Shown: in pieces, positions 1 through 5,882 of the stretch
How positions within the stretch are numbered: the first letter of the stretch is position 1
Layout: every line of letters begins with the position of its first letter
NCBI GenBank assembly: GCA_022561255.1
Contig: JADFRO010000126.1
Coordinates: 1-7,995, forward strand
Direction of reading: 5' to 3'
Source of the DNA: Planctomycetota bacterium
Lineage (GTDB): Bacteria; Planctomycetota; Phycisphaerae; UBA1845
DNA: 7,995 nucleotides
The notes under the pieces: model-generated
The model's database searches: none
What the model was told of the DNA's origin: nothing
What the model saw: the letters and a program-made list of their open reading frames with translations, nothing else
Made by a program: the position numbers and the translations under genes

Positions 1-1366
1 CCACCCGTCCGATCACACCGCTGTTGCTGGAGAGGCCCAGTTCAAACACGAAATCGCCCGCCTTGTCCGCCTCGGTGACGTCGATGACCGCGTCGCGAAC
101 GCCGGGCTCGTTGCCCACGGGAATCACGCGGGCCGCAGTGAAAATGCGCGTATTGGTCAACCGCCGCTCCGCCGCCCTGGCCTCGACCAGGTTGAAGAGA
201 TCGTCCGGCGGATAGAGATGCAACTCGCGGCGAACGACTTTGTCCTGGGTCCGCGTGTTTCCGCGGACCGCGATTCTTCCGATACGAAACTGTTCGCCTT
301 CGTTGATCTTGATTGTGATGCGCACCAGACCGGGCGTGTTGGAGAACACACGCATCGCCTCCACGGTGGCGTGGATGTAGCCAAGCTCCGCGTAGGTAAG
401 CTGGATCGCACGCGCGTCCGCCTCAACGCGGGGCCGGTTGACCACCTCGCCCACGCGCGAAGTTATTCGCAACTGCAATTCCTGCGTAGAAAGATCGGCG
501 TTGCCTTGGAACGTGACGTCTTCAATCTTGTACTGAGTCCCCTCCGCTACGGTAAACACGACGGTCATGTCATCACCGTCGGCACTGACCTCCTCACGAA
601 CGCTTACGGTGGCGTCCAAAAAGCCCTCGTCACGGTATAGGCGCTGCAAACGCAGGACGTCGGCCGCGACCCGATCGGGATCGAACGCGCCCGTGCGGAT
701 GAACCAAAAGGCAGTGTTCGTCTGGACGTGCTTTCTTAGCTTACGCTCGTCGATGCCGTCATTGCCCTCGAAACGAATCTCACGGATGCGAACTTGCTTG
801 CCCTCGACGATCGTATAGACCAACGCGCCGCTCCGTTCGAGAAGATCGGCGTCAAACGCGACGGTGACGTGACGATATCCCGCGTCGCGGTAAAGGGTTT
901 CGATGGCAAGCTGCCCGTCGCGAACCGAGTAGAGTTCGACCGGCGCGCTGACCCGTGGGTCAACGACATCCTTCAGTCGAGTGTTGCTGAGCTCGGCGTT
1001 TCCTTCGAAGCGTAGGGCCGTGATGACCGCACGTTCGTTCAGGTCGAAGACGACGCGCACCCCGCCGTCCGTGTCTTCGACTCGAAAGTTGGCCGCGATG
1101 AACCGGTCGGCTCGAATCAGTCGAACGGCAGCGGCCTGGAGTGCGTCCACGTCCAGGCGGTCGCCCACACGTACGCGAACGACGTCCTGGGCAAACGGCA
1201 GGCTGGAGGCGGTGACGCCGGTGAATTCGACGGCGGTGATCACGCGGGGAGGCGGTGCATCCTGCGCAGCGAGCGTGGTGGGAAGCGCTGACCAGCCGAT
1301 CAGCACGCACGCAAGACCATACAAACGGAATGCGCCGCTCGCTGGAGGGGACGAAAGTTTCAACAT
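1..1366 (-). CDS. bamA: Outer membrane protein assembly factor BamA, N-terminal part (runs off window)
   Basis: BamA is the central Omp85-family insertase that folds beta-barrel proteins into the outer membrane; its periplasmic POTRA repeats bind client proteins and partner lipoproteins. The 455 visible codons show a signal peptide (hydrophobic stretch about residues 15-33, likely cleavage after TLAA) and then five POTRA units at about 41-110, 113-188, 190-277, 279-357 and 359-433. Repeats 2-5 each carry a variant of the F-x-G-N turn (RFEGNAEL, RFEGNDGI, TFQGNADL, AVRGNTRT). POTRA5 has the family hallmark GNTRTQDKVVRREL followed by LYPPDDLFN. The barrel begins near residue 437 and is cut by the window edge, so the stop codon is not seen. 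The ATG start has AGGA four bases upstream (1371-1374), and no in-frame alternative start lies close upstream. It is downstream of dnaB and probably has its own promoter. No internal stop or frameshift is seen. Five POTRAs ahead of a barrel argue for BamA over TamA or a secretion TpsB protein. Confidence 0.95.
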   Translation of the reverse strand, partial: MLKLSSPPASGAFRLYGLACVLIGWSALPTTLAAQDAPPPRVITAVEFTGVTASSLPFAQDVVRVRVGDRLDVDALQAAAVRLIRADRFIAANFRVEDTDGGVRVVFDLNERAVITALRFEGNAELSNTRLKDVVDPRVSAPVELYSVRDGQLAIETLYRDAGYRHVTVAFDADLLERSGALVYTIVEGKQVRIREIRFEGNDGIDERKLRKHVQTNTAFWFIRTGAFDPDRVAADVLRLQRLYRDEGFLDATVSVREEVSADGDDMTVVFTVAEGTQYKIEDVTFQGNADLSTQELQLRITSRVGEVVNRPRVEADARAIQLTYAELGYIHATVEAMRVFSNTPGLVRITIKINEGEQFRIGRIAVRGNTRTQDKVVRRELHLYPPDDLFNLVEARAAERRLTNTRIFTAARVIPVGNEPGVRDAVIDVTEADKAGDFVFELGLSSNSGVIGRV

Positions 1367-1438
1367 GCCGTCCTGCTGAGACTGGGATCGAGTGGCGGCG
1401 CCGACATCTCCACCCGTAACCACGCCAACGACGGCGGG

Positions 1439-1467
1439 ATCATACCACCGCCCGCGATCAAGGCCAA
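1439..1467 (-). promoter_or_regulatory. Candidate sigma70-type promoter for bamA
   Basis: On the minus strand TTGGCC (1462-1467) and TATGAT (1439-1444) are separated by exactly 17 bases. The -10 box matches TATAAT at five of six positions and the -35 box matches TTGACA at four of six. Initiation would fall near 1432 and leave a leader of about 65 bases before the bamA ATG. It sits in the only sizeable gap of the window, between dnaB and bamA, where a separate promoter makes sense. This is inferred from sequence match only. Confidence 0.5.
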
Positions 1468-1526
1468 GCCGCTCGGTACACGCATGTGAAAAGTGACTAC
1501 GGCGGAGGATGTGTAGCTTGGGCGGT
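1447..1526 (-). other. Nested inverted repeat between dnaB stop and bamA promoter
   Basis: Directly after the dnaB stop codon the minus strand reads ACCGCCC (1520-1526) and AAGC (1516-1519). Their complements follow in nested order: GCTT (1466-1469) and GGGCGGT (1447-1453). A transcript could form a 7 bp outer stem and a short inner stem with a long loop. No run of U follows, so a standard intrinsic terminator is not supported. The 3' arm overlaps the spacer of the candidate bamA promoter. Confidence 0.3.
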
Positions 1527-2942
1527 TCAAAACGGTGCGGCGTCGCCAGCCGGTCGGTAAGACTCCACCTCGGCAGAATAGTTGCTGAAACGCGCCAGCT
1601 TACTTTCGAAGCTCAGAACGACGTCGCCGGTGGGGCCGTTGCGCTGCTTGGCGATGATCAAGTCGGCGAGGCCCTTGACCGAGTCGTCGTCGCGGTGGTA
1701 GTACTCTTCCCGATGGATCAACAGAACGAGGTCCGCGTCCTGCTCGATCGCGCCGGACTCTCTTAGATCGCTCATCAGCGGTTTCTTGTCGGCCCGCCCC
1801 TCTGCCATGCGGTTGAGTTGGGAGAGGGCGACGACGGGAATCTTCAACTCGCGCGCAAGACCCTTGAGCCCGCGGCTGATCGTCGCAATCTCGACCTGCC
1901 TGCTTTCGGCGCGGGGCTGATGCATGAGTTGCAGGTAGTCCACGAAGACGACTTGAATGTCGTAGCGCTGTTTCATGCGCCGAGCTTTGGAGCGCAGTTC
2001 CATAACGGTCATGCCGGCCGTGTCGTCCAAAAGCAGTCTCGATTTCTCGAAACGGTGAGCCGCGTCCTGGAGGTTTCGATGATCCTGATCGGAAAGTTTG
2101 AGCTTACGCAATCTGCTTAGGTCCACGCCCGCCTCTGCGCAAATGAGACGTTCGCCGACTTGCTCGTTGCTCATTTCCATCGAGAAGAAACCGACGGGCT
2201 TGTGTTGATCCAGAGCGATGTTGCGCGCGATCGTCAGACCCAGCGCCGTCTTTCCCATGGAGGGCCGACCGGCGAGAATGACCAGATCGCCGCCGCGCAG
2301 GCCTCCGGTCATGTCGTCGAAGTTGCGGAAACCCGTATCGAGTCCCTCGTGGGCGACGCCGTCGCGCAGGTGTTGGGCGAGGCGTGCGATCACGTCGCGT
2401 ATTTCTACGGCGGTCCCCGAAACCCGTTGCTCGGTGGTCTCGAAGATTTTTTGCTCCGCCCGGTCGAGAATGTCCTTCGGATCGTCGAGGTTGGCGTAAG
2501 CGTGGTCGGAGATTTCCGACGCACAGCGGATCAGATCGCGAAGCATGCCGCAGTCCCGCACGATGCGGGCGTAATACTCGGCGTTCGCCCACTCGGCGAA
2601 GCTCTCCGCAAGCTGGATCATGTAGTCCTGCCCTCCGACGAACTCGTACAGGTCGCGGCGGCGCAGCTCGTCGGATACGACGATCAGATCGATCGCCTTG
2701 CCCGGATCGTCGTAAAGGTCGACGAGAATCTCAAACAGTTTTTGGTGGACGGGCAAGTAAAACCAGCGGCTCTCGCTGCGACCGATGATCGGGATGACCT
2801 CGGCGATGGCGTCGCGGCTCATCATCATCGAGCCGACAAGGGCCATCTCGGCGTCGAGATTCTGCGGCGGTACGCGCTCAACTCGCGCGGCGTTTGGCGG
2901 AGCAGTAGTCGAAGTCGAGCTACTCGTCGTTATGGTGGTCAT
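1527..2942 (-). CDS. dnaB: Replicative DNA helicase DnaB
   Basis: DnaB is the hexameric ATP-driven helicase that unwinds DNA at the replication fork and contacts primase and the clamp loader. From the chosen ATG it is 471 residues, a typical full length. The N-terminal helical domain begins near PPQNLDAEMALVGSMM (residues 25-40). The RecA-like motor follows: Walker A GRPSMGKT (225-232), the catalytic-glutamate region FFSMEMS (252-258), Walker B VVFVDYLQLM (331-340), SQLNR (374-378), the SDLRESGAIEQDAD segment (391-404) and the arginine-finger strand AKQRNGPTG (431-439). The reading frame stays open for 69 more codons upstream, but that stretch is Ser/Arg-rich, resembles no DnaB and lies inside rplI. 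The ATG at 2942 has GGAGG nine bases upstream, so it is preferred. It overlaps the end of rplI by 23 bases, suggesting translational coupling. Residues 2-20 form a Ser/Thr-rich low-complexity N-terminus. The motor domain is uninterrupted by an intein. Confidence 0.97.
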   Translation of the reverse strand: MTTITTSSSTSTTAPPNAARVERVPPQNLDAEMALVGSMMMSRDAIAEVIPIIGRSESRWFYLPVHQKLFEILVDLYDDPGKAIDLIVVSDELRRRDLYEFVGGQDYMIQLAESFAEWANAEYYARIVRDCGMLRDLIRCASEISDHAYANLDDPKDILDRAEQKIFETTEQRVSGTAVEIRDVIARLAQHLRDGVAHEGLDTGFRNFDDMTGGLRGGDLVILAGRPSMGKTALGLTIARNIALDQHKPVGFFSMEMSNEQVGERLICAEAGVDLSRLRKLKLSDQDHRNLQDAAHRFEKSRLLLDDTAGMTVMELRSKARRMKQRYDIQVVFVDYLQLMHQPRAESRQVEIATISRGLKGLARELKIPVVALSQLNRMAEGRADKKPLMSDLRESGAIEQDADLVLLIHREEYYHRDDDSVKGLADLIIAKQRNGPTGDVVLSFESKLARFSNYSAEVESYRPAGDAAPF

Positions 2943-3447
2943 GGCTGCCAGCCTCCATGCCGGCTTCAGACGGTGCTTCGTCGTCGTCCGACTCCTCCAC
3001 CGGTTTCTCGCGAACCACCCAGACCTTGACGGCTGCGGATATCTCCGGTGCGAGATGGAGCTCGACGACGACGTTGTCGAGCCGGCGGATCGGTTCGGTG
3101 AGTGCGACGTGGTCAGGCTTAATGATGTATCCCTCTTCCGCGAGCGCATCGGTAATCTCGCGTCGGCCTACCGATCCGTAAAGGACGCCATCCTCGTTGG
3201 CCCGGGCGCGTATGGTCACTTCCACGTCGTTGAGCTGTGCCGCGAGGGCCTCGAGCTGCTTTCGCGCGTGAGCGATTTCCTCCTCGGCGATGCGTCGCGC
3301 CTCGGCGAGTTTGCGCGTGTTCGCCTCTGTAGGCTCGGTGGCTATGTGTTGGGGCAGCAGATAGTTACGAGCGTATCCGGCTGAGACGTCGACCACATCG
3401 CCGACGATTCCAAGGTGGTCAACATTCTTGCACAACAAAAGTTTCAT
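2920..3447 (-). CDS. rplI: 50S ribosomal protein L9 with acidic C-terminal tail
   Basis: L9 binds 23S rRNA and stabilises the L1-stalk side of the large subunit. The protein starts MKLLLCKNVDHLG and continues through the rRNA-binding signature GDVVDVSAGYARNYLLPQ (residues 16-33). A charged connecting helix follows at about 42-75, then the C-terminal domain with GVLYGSVGRREITDAL and a final strand VKVWVV (to about 146). The family is usually about 150 residues; this one is 175. The surplus is an acidic, His-containing tail (EESDDDEAPSE, then GSHDHHNDE). The ATG at 3447 is chosen because it gives the conserved N-terminus and has GGGA eight bases upstream. A TTG 19 codons further upstream would add a Lys/Arg-rich stretch not seen in L9. 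It sits between ssb and dnaB; rpsR, commonly found just before rplI, is absent. A stem-loop lies in its leader. Confidence 0.96.
   Translation of the reverse strand: MKLLLCKNVDHLGIVGDVVDVSAGYARNYLLPQHIATEPTEANTRKLAEARRIAEEEIAHARKQLEALAAQLNDVEVTIRARANEDGVLYGSVGRREITDALAEEGYIIKPDHVALTEPIRRLDNVVVELHLAPEISAAVKVWVVREKPVEESDDDEAPSEAGMEAGSHDHHNDE
2952..2956 (-). promoter_or_regulatory. dnaB ribosome binding site inside rplI
   Basis: GGAGG lies nine bases before the ATG at 2942 and decides the dnaB start against the longer open frame. It lies wholly within codons of the L9 C-terminal tail (Met-Glu-Ala-Gly region), so ribosomes finishing L9 pass over it. Confidence 0.7.
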
Positions 3448-3482
3448 GTCCGTCGTCCCAATCTTTCGCTGGTCTCTCTTAG

Positions 3483-3516
3483 GTCGCCGTTCGTTGGTCT
3501 TCAACGTCCCGGCGAC
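3483..3516 (-). other. Two-part RNA stem-loop in rplI leader
   Basis: In the 93-base gap between ssb and rplI the minus strand carries GTCGCC (3511-3516) pairing with GGCGAC (3483-3488). Nested inside is CGTTG (3502-3506) pairing with CAACG (3492-3496) around a five-base loop AAGAC. The two stems are separated by an asymmetric internal loop, GGGA on one side and AAC on the other. No U-run follows, so it is not a classic terminator. It could be a regulatory or processing element ahead of rplI. This is inference from base pairing only. Confidence 0.4.
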
Positions 3517-3540
3517 GCGCTACGTTCGCAGGTAACTCGC

Positions 3541-3963
3541 CTAGAACGGAATGTCATCATCCGTCGGTGGTGGGGGAGCGTCGTTCATCGATGCTGCGCC
3601 GACCGCCGCAGGGGCGCCTCCTCCGCCGTCACCGCGGCTACCAAGGAACGTGAATTTTTCCACGAACACCTCATGTTTGCTGCGTTTGTCCCCTTCTTGC
3701 GTGGTCCACTGGTTTAGCTGAAGTCGTCCCTCGACCAGTACCGATCGCCCCTTCGCCATGTACTGGCTGAAGGTTTCGGCGCTACGGCCAAAGAGGGTGC
3801 AGTCGACGAAGCACACGTCCTCACGAGTATTCCCCTCCTTGTCACGCCACTTATGATTGGTCGCGATTCCGAACTTGCACACAGCCGTGCTCGAAGGCGT
3901 GTGACTCAACTGGGGATCCCTTGTTAGGTTCCCCATGAGGATGATTTTGTTGTAACTCGCCAC
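3541..3963 (-). CDS. ssb: Single-stranded DNA-binding protein SSB
   Basis: SSB coats single-stranded DNA during replication, recombination and repair and recruits partners through its acidic tip. The 140-residue protein has an OB fold over about residues 1-107: it begins MASYNKIILMGNLTRDPQL and contains FGIATNHKW, FVDCTLFGRSAE, Y-M-A-KG-R-S-V-L-VEGRL and W-T-T-QEG. A short Gly/Ala/Pro linker (about 108-134) leads to the canonical partner-binding tip DDDIPF at the extreme C-terminus. A GTG at 3963 is preferred: it gives the family N-terminus and has GAGGG seven bases upstream. A TTG two codons earlier would leave that site only one base away. It lies 118 bases after rpsF and 93 before rplI, as in many r-protein/ssb clusters. 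The linker is short compared with the enterobacterial protein. Confidence 0.95.
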   Translation of the reverse strand: MASYNKIILMGNLTRDPQLSHTPSSTAVCKFGIATNHKWRDKEGNTREDVCFVDCTLFGRSAETFSQYMAKGRSVLVEGRLQLNQWTTQEGDKRSKHEVFVEKFTFLGSRGDGGGGAPAAVGAASMNDAPPPPTDDDIPF

Positions 3964-3970
3964 GGTCAAG

Positions 3971-3975
3971 CCCTC
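3971..3975 (-). promoter_or_regulatory. ssb ribosome binding site
   Basis: GAGGG lies seven bases before the GTG at 3963 but only one base before the TTG at 3969. It therefore favours the GTG as the ssb start. Confidence 0.6.
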
Positions 3976-4081
3976 ACTACAGCAACACGTTTACGTTCCT
4001 TGGTCATTACACACCCTGCCACCGCGCTTACCAGCCCCTCGCAACGAATCGCGCTGCGGGCGTTCCGCTGGGCCCCGATTG

Positions 4082-4537
4082 CTACTTCGACGGAGCAGGT
4101 TCCGCCGAGGTTGCGGGTTTCGCCGAGGTTGCGGGTTTCGCTTCGGCGGCCTTGTCGCTGGGGCCACGTCGTGGACCCCGCGGCGAATAGTCGTCTCTGT
4201 CGTCACGCTCCGCTACCTGGGCGGTCATCGCTTTTTCCATCGCCTCGGGTGTAACGCCGTCGGCCCGAAGAACCAGTAGCCGAAGAATGTTCTCCGACAG
4301 CTGGGCGTCGCGCTCGAGTCCGCGGATCTTATCCCCGGCGGACTTGAAGTACACCAGAGCGTAAATGCCCCGCTTGCGCCCGTCGATCCGATAGGCGAGT
4401 CGGCGCTCCTCCCACCGCTTGCAGAAGAGTATCTCGGCCTCCGCTCGATCCATAAGTCGCCGGACCTCCGCCTCGCAGTTTTCGAAGGAACTTCCGAAGG
4501 TGGGGTCGAAAACAAACATCGCTTCATATTGGTTCAA
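4082..4537 (-). CDS. rpsF: 30S ribosomal protein S6 with repeat-containing tail
   Basis: S6 binds the central domain of 16S rRNA together with S18 on the small-subunit platform. The core (about residues 1-100) begins MNQYEAMFVFDP and has the family features: a helix with EVRRLMDRAEAEIL, then KRWEERRLAYRIDGRKRGIYALVYF in pieces around 41-64, and LSENILRLLVLR (80-91). The protein is 151 residues against roughly 95-135 in many relatives. The extra tail is charged, then Ala/Pro-rich, with two exact KPATSA units at 134-145. The start chosen is the TTG at 4537: it reproduces the usual M-x-x-YE start and has GGGAG ten bases upstream. The TTG at 4546 would add three residues but is one base from that site. 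Neither start is ATG. It follows pth by 48 bases and precedes ssb. rpsR is not in the cluster. Confidence 0.93.
   Translation of the reverse strand: MNQYEAMFVFDPTFGSSFENCEAEVRRLMDRAEAEILFCKRWEERRLAYRIDGRKRGIYALVYFKSAGDKIRGLERDAQLSENILRLLVLRADGVTPEAMEKAMTAQVAERDDRDDYSPRGPRRGPSDKAAEAKPATSAKPATSAEPAPSK
4103..4141 (-). repeat. 18-bp tandem repeat in rpsF tail
   Basis: Two exact adjacent copies of an 18-base unit (4103-4120 and 4121-4138) plus three bases of a third copy keep the reading frame. Each unit encodes Lys-Pro-Ala-Thr-Ser-Ala in the S6 C-terminal extension, outside the folded core. Six codons per unit means gain or loss of a copy would not shift the frame. Confidence 0.85.
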
Positions 4538-4547
4538 GGTTGACAAT

Positions 4548-4552
4548 CTCCC
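4548..4552 (-). promoter_or_regulatory. rpsF ribosome binding site
   Basis: GGGAG lies ten bases before the TTG at 4537 and one base before the TTG at 4546. The spacing supports the shorter S6, although ten bases is on the long side. Confidence 0.5.
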
Positions 4553-4585
4553 GCAACGATAACCGCTAGCCTGTCGCTCCGCATA

Positions 4586-5170
4586 TCACGTATCGCTTGA
4601 GTCCAGACCGGGCGGATCACCATTATACTGATTCATCGCTTCGTTTGGGCCTTGGCGAATCCAACATTCGATCGCGTCAGCCGCCGATTTCACCGCCGCT
4701 TCAATGACCGGCGTTTCCTTGTCGCCAAAAGGGCGTAGCACGTAGGTCGCCGGGTCGCCGAGCGGTTCGCCGATACCCACACGCAGGCGGCACCACGCAT
4801 CACTGCCGATCCGTTCCATCACGTCGCCCAGTCCGTTGTGCCCGCCGCTCGAACCGTCGCGTCGCATTCGCAGACGACCCAGCGGTAGGGCTAAGTCGTC
4901 CGCGATCACGATCATGTCCGCCAGATCGAGCTTATAAAACCGCCCGGCGGCGAGTACCGATTGTCCGCTACGGTTCATCCACGTTGTCGGCTTGAGCAAA
5001 ACTACGCGCTCACCAAAGACGTTCACCGATCCGAACCACGCGTGGAATTTTTCGACGGAAAAATCAACGCGCCAGCGGGCGGCCAACCGGTCCACCACGT
5101 CGAACCCCACGTTGTGCCGAGTTCCGGCGTACTTGGGACCGGGATTTCCCAGCCCGACGATCATCTTCAC
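4586..5170 (-). CDS. pth: Peptidyl-tRNA hydrolase
   Basis: Pth releases tRNA from peptidyl-tRNAs that fall off the ribosome, recycling tRNA in the cytoplasm. The 194-residue length is normal for bacterial Pth. The signature GLGNPGPKYAGTRHNVGF is at 6-23, with catalytic His19 and Asn20. KPTTWMNRSG (60-69) holds the substrate-binding Asn66, IADDLALPLGRLR (89-101) the active-site Asp, and SSGGHNGL (107-114) the binding Asn112, followed by RLRVGIGEP (128-136). The His found before the catalytic Asp in E. coli is Ala90 here, and the Gly-rich loop before GGHNG reads RRDGSS. The GTG at 5170 is chosen because it yields MKMIVGLG, matching the usual M-K-x-I-V-G-L start; an ATG two codons later is the alternative. 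No clear Shine-Dalgarno is visible. It begins 18 bases after rplY, so the two are probably co-transcribed. Confidence 0.95.
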   Translation of the reverse strand: MKMIVGLGNPGPKYAGTRHNVGFDVVDRLAARWRVDFSVEKFHAWFGSVNVFGERVVLLKPTTWMNRSGQSVLAAGRFYKLDLADMIVIADDLALPLGRLRMRRDGSSGGHNGLGDVMERIGSDAWCRLRVGIGEPLGDPATYVLRPFGDKETPVIEAAVKSAADAIECWIRQGPNEAMNQYNGDPPGLDSSDT

Positions 5171-5188
5171 GGTGTTACGCCAACGAGG

Positions 5189-5854
5189 CTACGATCCCTT
5201 ATCAGCGCCATCAGCGCCCTCATCATCCTTCCGTACACGCCCGATACGCTCCGGCTCTTCCGAGGATTCTTCACCCTCCTGCTCCGGCGTCTCGGTTTCT
5301 TCCTCATGGATCGCCAGCACCTTCACCGTTGCGACGCGGTCCTCCGCGTCGGCGAGGGCCGCGACGCCTTCCGGCAGTTCAAGATCCTTCACGAGCAGCG
5401 AGTCGCCCACTCCCAAATCAGTTACAAGGGGGTGTAACGTGTCGGGGATCACAGTCACCGTGCATTCGACCTCGAGCTCGGCCATCAACTGGTCCAGGAT
5501 TCCGCCATCCGCGATGCCCTTCGCCGTTCCCCGAAGCTCGATGCCGACGCGGACGCGGACGAGTTCCGTCAGATCAACCCGCGTAAGGTCCAGATGGATC
5601 GGCGTCGTGGCAAAGTGGTCATACTGAACCTTTTTGATCAGATACGGTTTCTTGTTCTTGCCGATCTGAACCTCGAGCGTTCGGGCGCCGTGGGCGAGGG
5701 CAACCTCGACCTCGTGCTGTTCGAGGGTGATGGACTCGGGCTTTTCGCCGTGGCCATAGATCACCGCCGGTAGCTTTCCCGTCGCTCGAAGCGCTCGGGC
5801 GACCCTCGTGCCCGTTGCGGTTCGCTTCTCACCTCGTAGCGTTGTCTGTTCCAT
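5189..5854 (-). CDS. rplY: 50S ribosomal protein L25, CTC/TL5 long form
   Basis: L25 of the long CTC type binds 5S rRNA in the central protuberance of the large subunit. The N-terminal 5S-binding domain covers about residues 1-93, with RTATGTRVARALRATGKLPAVIYG in pieces around 11-34 and VQYDHFATTPIHLDLTRVD (76-94). A second beta domain follows at about 97-183, with GTAKGIADGGILDQLMAELEVE in pieces and HPLVTDLGVGDSLLVKDLELPEGV (141-164). The last 38 residues form an acidic low-complexity tail (EEETETPEQEGEESSEEPE). The 221-residue length fits the two-domain CTC family and not the single-domain E. coli L25. The ATG at 5854 has AGGG six bases upstream and a purine-rich GGAGAGG further out. It lies 28 bases after prs and 18 before pth. 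The prs-ctc-pth order is known from many bacteria. Confidence 0.95.
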   Translation of the reverse strand: MEQTTLRGEKRTATGTRVARALRATGKLPAVIYGHGEKPESITLEQHEVEVALAHGARTLEVQIGKNKKPYLIKKVQYDHFATTPIHLDLTRVDLTELVRVRVGIELRGTAKGIADGGILDQLMAELEVECTVTVIPDTLHPLVTDLGVGDSLLVKDLELPEGVAALADAEDRVATVKVLAIHEEETETPEQEGEESSEEPERIGRVRKDDEGADGADKGS

Positions 5855-5882
5855 GGGTTACCCTAAACCTCTCCATTGGTTC

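Noticed and set aside
1447..1526. Intrinsic terminator after dnaB
   Set aside because: Inverted repeats exist, but the loop is long and no U-run follows.
1527..2942. Intein in dnaB, a frequent insertion site
   Set aside because: Walker A, Walker B and the downstream motifs are contiguous and the length is normal.
2160..3029. Open plus-strand frame of 289 codons opposite dnaB
   Set aside because: It is antisense to a complete, motif-rich DnaB; the translation resembles no family and follows GC-rich codon shadowing.
2943..3149. Longer DnaB with 69 extra N-terminal residues
   Set aside because: The extension lies in rplI, is Ser/Arg-rich and unlike DnaB; the ATG at 2942 has a good ribosome binding site and gives a normal length.
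4004..4060. Promoter upstream of ssb (TGTAAT-like -10)
   Set aside because: No acceptable -35 element at 16-18 bases.
3991..4206. Minus-strand 71-codon frame between rpsF and ssb, considered as a possible rpsR
   Set aside because: It is mostly Arg/Pro/Asn from the S6 tail repeat in another frame and has none of the S18 landmarks.
4992..5627. Open plus-strand frame of 211 codons opposite pth and rplY
   Set aside because: Ser/Arg-rich low-complexity translation spanning two well-supported minus-strand genes; a shadow.
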